From positions 1-64,000 of the forward strand of contig JABFGB010000007.1 of NCBI GenBank assembly GCA_013112715.1: a DNA stretch of 64,000 nucleotides. The letters run 5' to 3'. The position numbers and the translations under genes are program-made. Below are positions 1 through 8,400 of this stretch, one piece after another. This stretch comes from Chloroflexota bacterium (GTDB taxonomy: Bacteria > Chloroflexota > Anaerolineae > Aggregatilineales > J027). Every line of letters begins with the position of its first letter. Positions within the stretch are counted from its first letter, which is position 1. A model generated the notes under the pieces. The model had not been told where the DNA came from and made no database searches. It saw nothing but the letters and a program-made list of their open reading frames with translations.

Positions 1-81
1 GGATACGGCGACCCATTAATTGCTTGCTCGATCTCGGCAAGCTGTTCGTCGGTAAGGTGAAAGTTGACTCGTCGGCTCATG
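1..81 (-). pseudogene. N-terminal fragment of a probable IS630-type transposase, frameshifted
   Basis: On the minus strand a good ribosome site (GGAGGG) precedes an ATG at 79-81, giving MSRRVNF. A run of four T then puts the following codons in another frame, which reads FHLTDEQLAEIEQAINGSPY up to the window edge. That second stretch resembles the start of IS630-family transposases, which begin with a helix-turn-helix. The two parts join only with a one-base shift at the T run, so the gene is either broken or frameshifted. A CTAG at 117-120, the kind of site IS630 elements target, lies where the neighbouring plus-strand coding frame seems to begin. Only 27 codons are visible, so the family call is tentative. 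Confidence 0.35.
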
Positions 82-862
82 CCCTCCAGTCTACCTCACT
101 CGCTCATCTTTTTCGACTAGTGGCTTAACTGTCAACAACAATGTACAAAACTATTCTCTTTCGTTATCGCCCGGTGACACTATTAATTCGGCTGGCAAAG
201 TTCTGGGAGAAGGTCTTTATATCTATCTGACCTTATATGATCCTACAGGAAGGCAGCTAGAATGGGATGGCGCCAACGCGGAAGTTGAACTAAGCTTTGT
301 CGTACCCGCCACAGGAACTTATGTTTTGAGTATCGAGCCTGCGGGCAGCGGCGTTGGGGTATACACTATATATATCGGTTGCACTTTGCGTGATGGAACG
401 GTCATTGAACCGGGTGATATACCACCCGCCGCATCCAACACACCTTCAGTAGGTGGTAGCGGTACTGCGATATTCTCCGGCACTGGCTTTCCCGGTATTG
501 CGCCAGTAGATTTCTCCAATGTAGCAGAGCTACCTCTACCATTTGGCGTACCAATGGGTGGTGCAGTCACTCCATCCGGTGGAGAAATTCTTGGTTTCAC
601 TTTTGAGGCCAGCGCTGGCGACACGTTGGATTTAAGTTATACCCGTCTATCTGGTAATCTCAACTTAGGGGTAGTCGTGCTGGTCGAAGATAATAAGGTC
701 GTGTTTCAGGCCAGTTTGGTGACATCACAAACTCTCACGACAAGATTTACCTTACCCATCGCTGGAAAATATACGATTGGGGTGTTCCGCGTAGACCTTT
801 TGCCACCGGATGCACCTGAAGCAACAGCATTTCAGATTCAGGCGACGCTCAATCCTCAATAA
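80..862 (+). CDS. Exported-type beta-sandwich protein, 5'-truncated remnant (PPC-like domains)
   Basis: The frame is open from an ATG at 80, but recognisable protein sequence starts only after about position 119 (SGLTVNNNVQNYSLSLSPGD). It holds two similar beta-rich units of about 100 residues, each ending in a pattern like GTYVLSIEPAGSG or GKYTIGVFRVDL, as in bacterial pre-peptidase C-terminal (PPC) domains of secreted proteins. No signal peptide is present, so the true N-terminus is missing. The ATG at 80 overlaps the putative transposase start on the other strand, so the present 5' end is probably an insertion junction. An alternative internal start is the TTG at 326. Function is unknown; a role outside the cell is inferred from the domain type only. 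Confidence 0.5.
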   Translation, partial: CPPVYLTRSSFSTSGLTVNNNVQNYSLSLSPGDTINSAGKVLGEGLYIYLTLYDPTGRQLEWDGANAEVELSFVVPATGTYVLSIEPAGSGVGVYTIYIGCTLRDGTVIEPGDIPPAASNTPSVGGSGTAIFSGTGFPGIAPVDFSNVAELPLPFGVPMGGAVTPSGGEILGFTFEASAGDTLDLSYTRLSGNLNLGVVVLVEDNKVVFQASLVTSQTLTTRFTLPIAGKYTIGVFRVDLLPPDAPEATAFQIQATLNPQ

Positions 863-894
863 ATCAAAAAGGGCAGGTTTTGTCATGCCTGCCC
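861..894 (-). terminator. Intrinsic terminator of the 2-oxoacid dehydrogenase operon
   Basis: A perfect 7-bp stem (GGGCAGG at 871-877 with CCTGCCC at 888-894) is followed on the minus strand by a T run (five A at 866-870 on the plus strand). It lies just past the stop of the E2 gene at 915 and may also stop transcripts of the plus-strand gene ending at 862. Confidence 0.8.
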
Positions 895-914
895 TTCCAA
901 AGTCATCTTTAATT

Positions 915-2273
915 TTACGACCAGTTCTCCAGTCGCTCTTTAAGTGTCATCATCCAACCATCGCCCGTCGCGCCATCGGCAATACGATGATCGAAAGTGA
1001 GACTGGCATAACAGCAGGGGCGGATGGCAATCGCGTCATTAATCACCTTCACCCGTTTTTCGATGATGCCAACCCCAAAAATCGCCGCTTGGGGCTGATT
1101 GATAATTGGGGTGGCGAACAGACTGCCACTGACGCCATGATTGGTAATGGTGATCGTGCCACCTTGAATATCGTCTGGTTTCAACTGCTTGTTACGGGCG
1201 CGATTGGCGAGATCATTAGCTTGGCGGGCAAAGCCCATCAAATTATATTCGCCCGCGTTTTTGATAACAGGGACAATCAGGCCATCGTCAATCGCCACCG
1301 CCATCCCGATATTGACAATGTGGTGCAAATAAATACCTTCGTCCGTCCACTGGCTATTTATCATGGGTACGGTGCGGCAGGCATCCACCATCGCGGCAAG
1401 GAAATAGGCAGTCAGCGTCAAATTTACCCCACTCTTGGCAAATTCGGCTTTGTGCGCCTCGCGGTGGGCCATCACTCGGCTCATATCAATCTCAAAAACG
1501 GTGGTGACATGCGGGCTGGTCTGCAATTTCGAGCGTACCATATGGTCAGCAATGGCCCGACGCATGTTGCTTAGAGTCACTAATTCACCGGGGACACCCT
1601 GCGGAATGGGTTCGGCGGGGATGGCACGCGGCGGGGAGGACGGCATAGGAGCAACAGGTGGCGACACAACGGCGGCAGGTTTGGCTTGGGGTTTAAACTC
1701 ACCCGTCGGCTTGAACAAATCCCCAGAGCCGGGTTGTTCCCATGGGGGCAAATCGGTGGTTGGCGCAGATGTCGGGTTTTGCAGATAGGCTTCCACATCT
1801 TTTTTGGTGACACGTCCGCCTGTGCCCGTACCCTTAATTTGGGTCAAATCCAATTGATGCTCGGCGGCCATACGTGCCACAACGGGGCTAATCCGCATGC
1901 TGTCGGGTGATTCCGCTTTTCCGCCATTGGTGTGGGCAGAGGTGGTTGCGGTTACAGTGGTCTCCATCACAGGTTGAGGGGCATGGGTAGCGTGAGAAGC
2001 ACCACCGCTGGACTGTCCACCTGACGGCACTTCACCGGGTTTGCCAATCACCGCTAACAGCACACCCGCTTTGACCGTTTGGCCCTCCTGCACATACACC
2101 TCCAGCAAAGTACCTTCGGCGGGGGCGGGTACTTCGGTATCTACCTTATCTGTACTGACTTCCAGCAGCGGTTCATATTCGCGCACCGTATCACCGACCT
2201 GATGCAGCCAGCGGTTGACGGTTCCTTCGACCACCGACTCACCAAGTTGGGGCATAATCACATTGGTTGGCAT
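915..2273 (-). CDS. 2-oxoacid dehydrogenase complex E2, dihydrolipoamide acyltransferase
   Basis: E2 moves the acyl group made by E1 from lipoyl-lysine to CoA and forms the core of the complex. The 452-residue protein has an N-terminal lipoyl domain with the modified Lys43 in STDKVDTE. A Pro/Ala-rich linker follows, then a peripheral subunit-binding domain near 130-165 (RISPVVARMAAEHQLDL). A second linker leads to the acyltransferase domain, which ends in DHRIADGATG with the catalytic pair His429 and Asp433. Length and order match one-lipoyl E2 proteins of pyruvate or branched-chain complexes. It is the last gene of the operon, three bases after a separate lipoyl protein. No E3 gene is in the operon. 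E1 sequence points to branched-chain 2-oxoacids, but pyruvate cannot be excluded. Confidence 0.93.
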   Translation of the reverse strand: MPTNVIMPQLGESVVEGTVNRWLHQVGDTVREYEPLLEVSTDKVDTEVPAPAEGTLLEVYVQEGQTVKAGVLLAVIGKPGEVPSGGQSSGGASHATHAPQPVMETTVTATTSAHTNGGKAESPDSMRISPVVARMAAEHQLDLTQIKGTGTGGRVTKKDVEAYLQNPTSAPTTDLPPWEQPGSGDLFKPTGEFKPQAKPAAVVSPPVAPMPSSPPRAIPAEPIPQGVPGELVTLSNMRRAIADHMVRSKLQTSPHVTTVFEIDMSRVMAHREAHKAEFAKSGVNLTLTAYFLAAMVDACRTVPMINSQWTDEGIYLHHIVNIGMAVAIDDGLIVPVIKNAGEYNLMGFARQANDLANRARNKQLKPDDIQGGTITITNHGVSGSLFATPIINQPQAAIFGVGIIEKRVKVINDAIAIRPCCYASLTFDHRIADGATGDGWMMTLKERLENWS

Positions 2274-2276
2274 ATT

Positions 2277-2528
2277 CTATGTCCTGTCTTCAGCTAATGA
2301 CTGCCAATATTCGCCGGGCTGTACCAATTGGCCCTCTTCAGCATAAATTTGTAGTAGAACTCCATCTATCGGAGCAGATATTTCCACGATCACTTTGTCG
2401 GTTTCTACCGCTACTAAGGGTCTATTTTGTTCGACTACCTCGCCATCTTGATAGAACCAACGCTTGACTGTAACTGCCTCACCATAATTTTTGGATATCC
2501 GGGGCAGAACCACATCTGTGGGCATCAC
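2277..2528 (-). CDS. Free-standing lipoyl-domain protein (83 aa)
   Basis: This small protein is a single biotinyl/lipoyl attachment domain with nothing attached. Residues 1-75 cover the whole hammerhead fold, and Lys45 sits in VETDKVIVEISAP, the lipoylation turn. The TDKV signature fits lipoate rather than biotin, which prefers MKM. It lies between E1 beta and E2 in the operon, 13 bases from the first and 3 bases from the second, so it is co-expressed with the complex. It probably acts as an extra mobile swinging arm, or as a lipoyl carrier for E1. It could be a split-off second lipoyl domain of E2, since multi-lipoyl E2 proteins exist. There is no sign of frameshift: it has its own start, stop and spacing. 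Confidence 0.85.
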   Translation of the reverse strand: MMPTDVVLPRISKNYGEAVTVKRWFYQDGEVVEQNRPLVAVETDKVIVEISAPIDGVLLQIYAEEGQLVQPGEYWQSLAEDRT

Positions 2529-2541
2529 ATCTCTCCATGCG

Positions 2542-3528
2542 CTAATAAGCAGCTAAATCGCGGATGGCATCGGCAATTTTCTGTGGTGACGGCATAAATT
2601 CTTCTTGGACGGGATGGCTAAAGGGTACACCCGGCACATCTGGCCCAGCGAGGCGGCGAATTGGCCCATCCATATATTCAAAGCCATCATCGGCCAAAAC
2701 CGCCGCGATTTCCGCGCCATAGCCCATTGTGAAATTGTCTTCGTACACAATGAGCGCCTTGCCTGTTTTCTTAAACGAATTCAGGATACCGTCGCGGTCA
2801 ACGGGCAGCAGGGTACGCACATCTACCACCTCAGTGCTGATGCCATCCTGCTGCTTGACCATCTCGGCGGCCTGCAAACAATAATGGGCCATCATGCCAT
2901 AAGCATACACGGTAACGTCTGACCCTGTATGCGTGATGTTGACCGGGCCAATCGGAACCATATATTCGCCATCCGGCACATCGCCCTTAATCGCACGATA
3001 GCCCTTCTTTGGTTCAAAATACAGGACCGGATTGGGGTCACGCACGGCACTCTTGAGCAGGCCTTTGGCGTCATGGGGGGTACTGGGAATGACCACTTTG
3101 AGGCCGGGGCAGTGGGTAAAGTACGCCTCTAAACTTTGGCTGTGATAGAGCGCCCCACCAATGCCGCCACCATAGGGAGCACGAATGGTCATCGGGACGT
3201 TCCATGTGCCGTTGCTGCGATAATACATCTTGGCGGCTTCGTTCATGATTTGATTCATGGCGGGGTGGATAAAGTCGGCAAATTGGATTTCGCAAATAGG
3301 CCGCAAATCTGCCATCGCCGCACCAATGCCGATAGCGACAATGCTCAACTCGGCAAGTGGGCTATCAATAATCCGCGTCGGGCCATATTTGTCGAACAGG
3401 CCCATAGTGGCGCGGAACACCCCCCCACGCTGTCCCACGTCTTCGCCCGTAATAAAGACCCGTTCATCGCGGGCCATTTCTTCATCCATCGCCTCACGGA
3501 TGGCGTCAATTAAAGTCATGTTACGCAT
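2542..3528 (-). CDS. 2-oxoacid dehydrogenase E1 component, beta subunit
   Basis: With the alpha subunit this forms the thiamine-diphosphate enzyme that decarboxylates a 2-oxoacid and acylates the lipoyl arm. The 328-residue sequence has the family features: MTLIDAIREAMDEEM at the start, ITGEDVGQRGGVF, SPLAELSIVAIGIGAA, QFADFIHPAMNQI and GGALYHSQSLEAYFTHCPGL, and the C-terminal transketolase domain with YEDNFTMGYGAEI. QFADFIHPAMNQI is closest to branched-chain enzymes in my recollection. Its ATG overlaps the stop of the alpha gene by one base (TAATG), implying coupled translation. Met4 is an alternative start. Confidence 0.92.
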   Translation of the reverse strand: MRNMTLIDAIREAMDEEMARDERVFITGEDVGQRGGVFRATMGLFDKYGPTRIIDSPLAELSIVAIGIGAAMADLRPICEIQFADFIHPAMNQIMNEAAKMYYRSNGTWNVPMTIRAPYGGGIGGALYHSQSLEAYFTHCPGLKVVIPSTPHDAKGLLKSAVRDPNPVLYFEPKKGYRAIKGDVPDGEYMVPIGPVNITHTGSDVTVYAYGMMAHYCLQAAEMVKQQDGISTEVVDVRTLLPVDRDGILNSFKKTGKALIVYEDNFTMGYGAEIAAVLADDGFEYMDGPIRRLAGPDVPGVPFSHPVQEEFMPSPQKIADAIRDLAAY

Positions 3529-4610
3529 TAAGCAAAGTCTCCGGGGGCATATACGCTACGCGGATCAAGATTGGGTTCAACATCCGGATATGGGGCATCC
3601 TCAGCGGCATGTTGGGCCGAATCCACGACAGATTTAGCTTTCGCTTCAAGGTCATTAATCGCATTCTGAGTCAACACCCCCCGATCCAACAGCACTTTTT
3701 GGAAACGGGAAATGGGGTCTTTCTTTTTCCACTGCTCCACTTCGTCGCGGGTGCGATAGCTGCGATCATCATCGTCGGAGGAGTGCGGCACAGGGCGATA
3801 AGTTTTGGCTTCGATCAGGGTTGCACCATCACCTGCATACGCCTTGTCCCGCGCATACGACATAACATCATAACACGCCAAAATATCATTACCATCTACC
3901 ACCAGCCCTTCAACCCCATAGGCTGCCGCACGATCCGCCACATCATTCACCGCCATTTGACGCTCCACTGGAACAGAGATGGCATAAATATTATTTTGCA
4001 CGAGACAAATAAATGGTAATTTGTGGACTCCGGCCCAATTCATGCCCTCGTGCCATTCGCCCTGACTGGTTGAACCTTCACCGAGGCAGGTCAGCGCGAG
4101 GCGAGGTTGGGTATCATCGTGGGGGTCTTGGAGGCCATGTGATATTTTATATTGGATCGCAAAAGCTAATCCAGCAGCCTGTGGCACTTGGGTAGCAACG
4201 GGAGAGGAGTGCGACAGGATATTGAGCCACTTGGCGCTGAAATGGCTGGGCATCTGACGCGCACCGGAACTCGGTTCGCCTGCCTTGCCAAGCAGACTGA
4301 GCATAAATCCTTCGGGCGGAAACCCAACAGTCAGCACCAATGCAAGGTCACGATAGTAGGGATGGACATAATCCACGCCCCGATTGATGGCAAACCCCGC
4401 GCCAACCTGACAGGCTTCATGGCCCATGCCGGAAATATGAAAGGCAATGCGACCTTGACGGTGCAGAATCCATGCACGTTCGTCTAAGCGGCGACTGAGC
4501 AGCATCATCCAATACATATCGCGGAGGGTGTCGTCGGAGAGGGAATCTGAGGGGCGTGAACCACTGGCAGTCACAAAGGCGGTGATTTCTGCCGGTGCGT
4601 GATTGGTCAT
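3528..4610 (-). CDS. 2-oxoacid dehydrogenase E1 component, alpha subunit
   Basis: This is the first gene of the operon and carries the thiamine-diphosphate site: a GEGSTSQGEWHEG segment followed by a double Asn (VQNNIYAISVP) that binds the diphosphate through magnesium. The 360-residue length and sequence (LDERAWILHRQGRIAFHISG, RQMPSHFSAK, YRTRDEVEQWKKKDPISRF) match branched-chain 2-oxoacid dehydrogenase alpha subunits more than pyruvate ones, although annotation from sequence alone is not firm. A phosphorylation-loop-like segment with a Ser/Asp-rich HSSDDDDRSYR lies near residue 275. GGGAGAGATT is the ribosome site just before the ATG. Transcription most likely starts from the promoter at 4728-4755. 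Confidence 0.92.
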   Translation of the reverse strand: MTNHAPAEITAFVTASGSRPSDSLSDDTLRDMYWMMLLSRRLDERAWILHRQGRIAFHISGMGHEACQVGAGFAINRGVDYVHPYYRDLALVLTVGFPPEGFMLSLLGKAGEPSSGARQMPSHFSAKWLNILSHSSPVATQVPQAAGLAFAIQYKISHGLQDPHDDTQPRLALTCLGEGSTSQGEWHEGMNWAGVHKLPFICLVQNNIYAISVPVERQMAVNDVADRAAAYGVEGLVVDGNDILACYDVMSYARDKAYAGDGATLIEAKTYRPVPHSSDDDDRSYRTRDEVEQWKKKDPISRFQKVLLDRGVLTQNAINDLEAKAKSVVDSAQHAAEDAPYPDVEPNLDPRSVYAPGDFA

Positions 4611-4727
4611 TCAATCTCTCCCTAAGCTAACTCAGCGGGTCAGAATAATCTACCCGCTTCTAATGGGTACGGTTGCAAAATATCCAAAATCAAGAGTTTT
4701 GATTTTTAAATCATTTGCAACAGAACC

Positions 4728-4755
4728 ATTATAGCAACTATTCTCATTTCGACAA
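4728..4755 (-). promoter_or_regulatory. Sigma-70-type promoter of the 2-oxoacid dehydrogenase operon
   Basis: On the minus strand TTGTCG (4750-4755) and a perfect TATAAT (4728-4733) are separated by 16 bases. The predicted start of transcription, near 4721, leaves a leader of about 110 bases before the E1 alpha ATG. Confidence 0.7.
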
Positions 4756-4839
4756 TTCACGAAATTCTTTTAATATTTTTCCTTATTTCACAAAATGAAT
4801 CAAACTTTGAAATCCATGACACAGAGGATTATAAAACGA

Positions 4840-4862
4840 AAACGCGCCCAACCGAGCGCGCC
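4840..4862 (-). terminator. Intrinsic terminator after the small gene at 4899-5210
   Basis: On the minus strand a GC-only stem (CGCGC with GCGCG, loop of about nine bases, 4843-4861) is followed by TTTTCGTTTT. It separates the small unknown gene from the dehydrogenase operon downstream. The rest of the 288-base gap (4611-4898) holds only the promoter and AT-rich leader. Confidence 0.75.
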
Positions 4863-4898
4863 TTCATTTTCCCTAGTCGCTAAACCAATAACACAGCA

Positions 4899-5210
4899 TC
4901 AAATTCTGGAAAGTTTGCGGATCATCTGGAGGATTCGCCCCCGCGAACCAGATGCCGCGTTTTTGTCTACCGTTGCAGCGATGGCTTCTTGCCGAAGTCG
5001 CTCCACTTCGAGCAGCACCCATCCACGCTCACGTTCTGCCCCGTCAATGACAAACATCCGCCCAACCAGATGATAGCAGTCGGTTGGGTTTTGCCCATGC
5101 ACAGAAAAATAAGCCGAGCGATATGCGTCCACAATGTTGCGACTGGTCAGGGTATCGGCTTTGCTAGGATAGAGCAAAGCATGGTTATCCGCTGTAGAAT
5201 AATCGCTCAT
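4899..5210 (-). CDS. Small soluble protein of unknown function (103 aa)
   Basis: I cannot assign a function. The protein has no signal peptide or membrane segment. The core YRSAYFSVHGQNPTDCYHLVGRMFVIDGAERERGWVLLEVERLRQEA looks like a short beta hairpin followed by an amphipathic helix. The C-terminal 20 residues are basic (SRGRILQMIRKLSRI). It is transcribed alone, with a terminator at 4843-4861, and is divergent from the kinase/WD40 gene at 5429, so the two share a 218-base intergenic control region. A DNA- or protein-binding accessory role is possible but rests only on size and charge. Confidence 0.7.
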   Translation of the reverse strand: MSDYSTADNHALLYPSKADTLTSRNIVDAYRSAYFSVHGQNPTDCYHLVGRMFVIDGAERERGWVLLEVERLRQEAIAATVDKNAASGSRGRILQMIRKLSRI

Positions 5211-5357
5211 GGGGTCACTTTTCCTCTCATCACATGGAAAGGTGTTAATTTGCGTTCTTTCCCCTCATCCCCAGTATAGCGGGAAACAAGTCACAACCTT
5301 CTGAATTCCGTGTGAATTTATTATGAAGAAATTCAAACTATGTTTCGTATGCACACG

Positions 5358-5387
5358 TTCACCCAAAATGACCTAAACCTGTATACT
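5358..5387 (+). promoter_or_regulatory. Possible promoter of the kinase/STAND/WD40 gene
   Basis: TATACT at 5382-5387 is a good -10 box. TTCACC at 5358-5363 is a weak -35 box with an 18-base gap. It lies 42 bases before the ATG at 5429 and nothing better was seen in the gap. Confidence 0.35.
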
Positions 5388-5428
5388 TAAAAGACATCCA
5401 CTGAGTCGGCTCTTTTTGTGAGGTACGA

Positions 5429-8400
5429 ATGGAAGACCTAAGCGGTCAGATGATTAAAGGTTATGAATTACATGAGATGATCGGTGCGGGTGGTTTTGGG
5501 GCGGTCTATCGTGCCCACCAAGCAATTGTTGACCGTGAAGTCGCCATCAAGATTATTCTGCCCAACTATGCCAGCCAGCCCGATTTTATCCGTCGTTTTG
5601 AATCCGAAGCCCAACTGGTCGCCCGCCTAGAACACCTGCATATTGTTCCCCTCTACGATTATTGGCGTGACCCCAGCGGGGCCTATTTGATTATGCGCTG
5701 GCTGCGAGGGGGCAGTTTGCAGGGACACATCAAAAAATTTGGGCCGTGGCCCCCGGAACAAGCGGCCCATTTGCTCGATCAGATTGCGGCGGCACTGATG
5801 GTGTCGCATCGTCACCATGTTATTCACCGTGACCTCAAACCCGCCAATATTTTACTGGATGAAGATGGCAATGCGTATTTGACCGATTTTGGGATTGCCA
5901 AAGACCTCGGTGGGGATGACAGCCGCGAAGATACCGGGGTGATTGGTTCGCCCGCCTATATGTCGCCAGAGCAAATTCGCAGCGGCCCGATCACCCCTCA
6001 GACCGATATTTATGGACTGGGCATGGTGATGTATGAGGTCTTGACGGGGGAACAACCGTTTGCGGGTACGACAGCCTCCGATTTAATCATCAAACAGCTT
6101 GGGCACGCCCTGCCTGAATTACGGGAACTTCGGACGGACTTACCCGGTGATCTGAATCGCGTGCTGCAAAAAGCCACCGCCAAAGACCCCCATGAGCGTT
6201 ACCTTGATGCCCTTGCCTTTGCTAAAGATTTTCGCCACGCCATTGGCGAAAAATCGCGTGCAGACGAGACAGGAACATGGATAGATGTAGATAGCGGCGA
6301 TGAAATTTTTATCTCGATTAGCGACGCTACCACCCGGCTACAAATCACGGGGGAAATGCTGGGTATCACCATCCCTCTGGAAATCAGTAATCCCTATAAA
6401 GGACTACGCGCATTCCAAGAAGCGGATGCCGATGACTTCTTTGGTCGTGACATCCTAATCCAACACCTCATCCATCGCCTCAATGAAAAACACCCGTTGG
6501 CCCATTTTCTAGCAGTGGTTGGGCCAAGCGGAAGTGGAAAATCAAGCGTTGTCAAAGCCGGGGTACTGCCTGCCCTACGTAAAAATGCGATTCCGGGTTC
6601 CCGCCGCTGGTTTGTGTCTGAAATGACCCCCGGTGCTGATCCTATCAGTGAACTGGAAACGGCATTATTGTGCATTGCACCACAACCACCGGATGATATG
6701 GCCCAACGCCTACGAGCCTCGCCCAACGGATTACTCGAACTGTTACCAGAGGTCTTGCCGGATTACCCCAACTGCGATTTTCTGCTGGTGATTGACCAAT
6801 TTGAAGAAGTTTTTACGCAGGTCGAAAATGAAGCGGGTCGCTCCCATTTTCTAGAAAGTTTGCGAATCGCTACGAGTGATCCTAATATTCCCTTCCGCGT
6901 CATTATCACCCTACGAGCCGATTTTTATGACCGCCCTCTCCTCTATCCCGAATTTGGCGGATTGATGCGAGAACGGACGGAGGTTGTATTACCTCTTTCG
7001 GCAGAAGAATTGGAGCGGGCGATTGCTGGCCCAGCGGAACGAGTGGGCATGACGGTTGAACCCGCCCTGATTGCAGGCGTGATTGCCGATGTGCGCGAGG
7101 AACCGGGTGCGCTACCCCTCTTGCAATATACGCTGACCGAAGTTTTTGAACGGCGGGAAGGCAAAAATCTAACGCTCGACGCCTATCATTCCAGTGGGGG
7201 GGCATTGGGAGCATTAGCCCGTCGTGCCGAAGACCTGTTTGTGGATATGTCAGAGGACGAACGGCAAGTCACCCGCCAATTGTTTATGCGCTTGGTCACA
7301 CTTGGCGAAGGCACGGAAGATACCCGACGGCGGGCGCGATGGGCCGAATTGATTTCGATGTCGGGCGATTCGCAATTGGTGCGGCGTGTCTTGGATAATT
7401 TTGGCAAGTTCCGTTTATTCACTTTCGACAATGACCCCCAAACCCGTGAGCCTACCGTGGAGGTCGCCCATGAAGCCCTGATTCGGCAGTGGCGGCGATT
7501 ACGGGAATGGTTGGATGACAGCCGCGAAGATTTGCGGATGCAGCGTCGGCTGACCAGCGCCACCGAAGAATGGCGAATTCAGAAAAAAGACCCCAGTTTC
7601 CTTGCCAGTGGGGTACGCTTGCAGCAGTTTGAGGCCCTTGCCAACAGTGGGCGCTTGGCCTTGACGCAGCAGGAAAGTGAATATATTCAGTCCAGTGTGG
7701 TTGAGCGTCAGCGGCAAATCGAGGCCGAAAAAGTCCGCCAAGAACGCGAATTGGCCCTGATTAAACAAGGTCGAGATCGCCTGCGATTATTATTGACCGG
7801 GGCAAGCATAGCAGCGGTGGTGATGCTGGTATTGGCGGTTTTTGCGTTTAATCAACGTAGTGTGGCCCGTGATAATGAAGCGCAGGCCAAATCCAATGAA
7901 CGCCGCGCGGTTTCGGAATCCAATTTGCGTGCGACGGCTCAAGCGGAGACACAGGTCGAACGTGACCAAGCCCTCGCCAATGAATCACGCCTGCTCTCGA
8001 ATTTATCGTTACAGCAGTTAGCCGTTGACCCGGTAGCGGCCCTCAATTTGTCGCTACGTGCTCTACCGAGTGTTGGCACGCCGCGCCCCTACGTACCCCA
8101 AGCCGAATACGCCCTGACCCGCGCCCTGCAATCCAGCATGGAACGGGCTTATCTCCAAGCCTTTGATGGCTCCATTCGGGAGGTGGCATTTGATGAAGGC
8201 CAAATCGCGGTGGGTGGCAGCACACTCATCCTTGTGAACGACGGTCTCGACAATGATTTGGTCATCCCGTTAACCGACCATACCCGTACTGTGCAAGGCG
8301 TCGAATGGGGAGTCAATCATCAACTACTGAGTTATGACGACCAAACCGTGCGGGTCTGGCAAGATGGCACACTCATCAACACCTATACCGCCGACCAACA

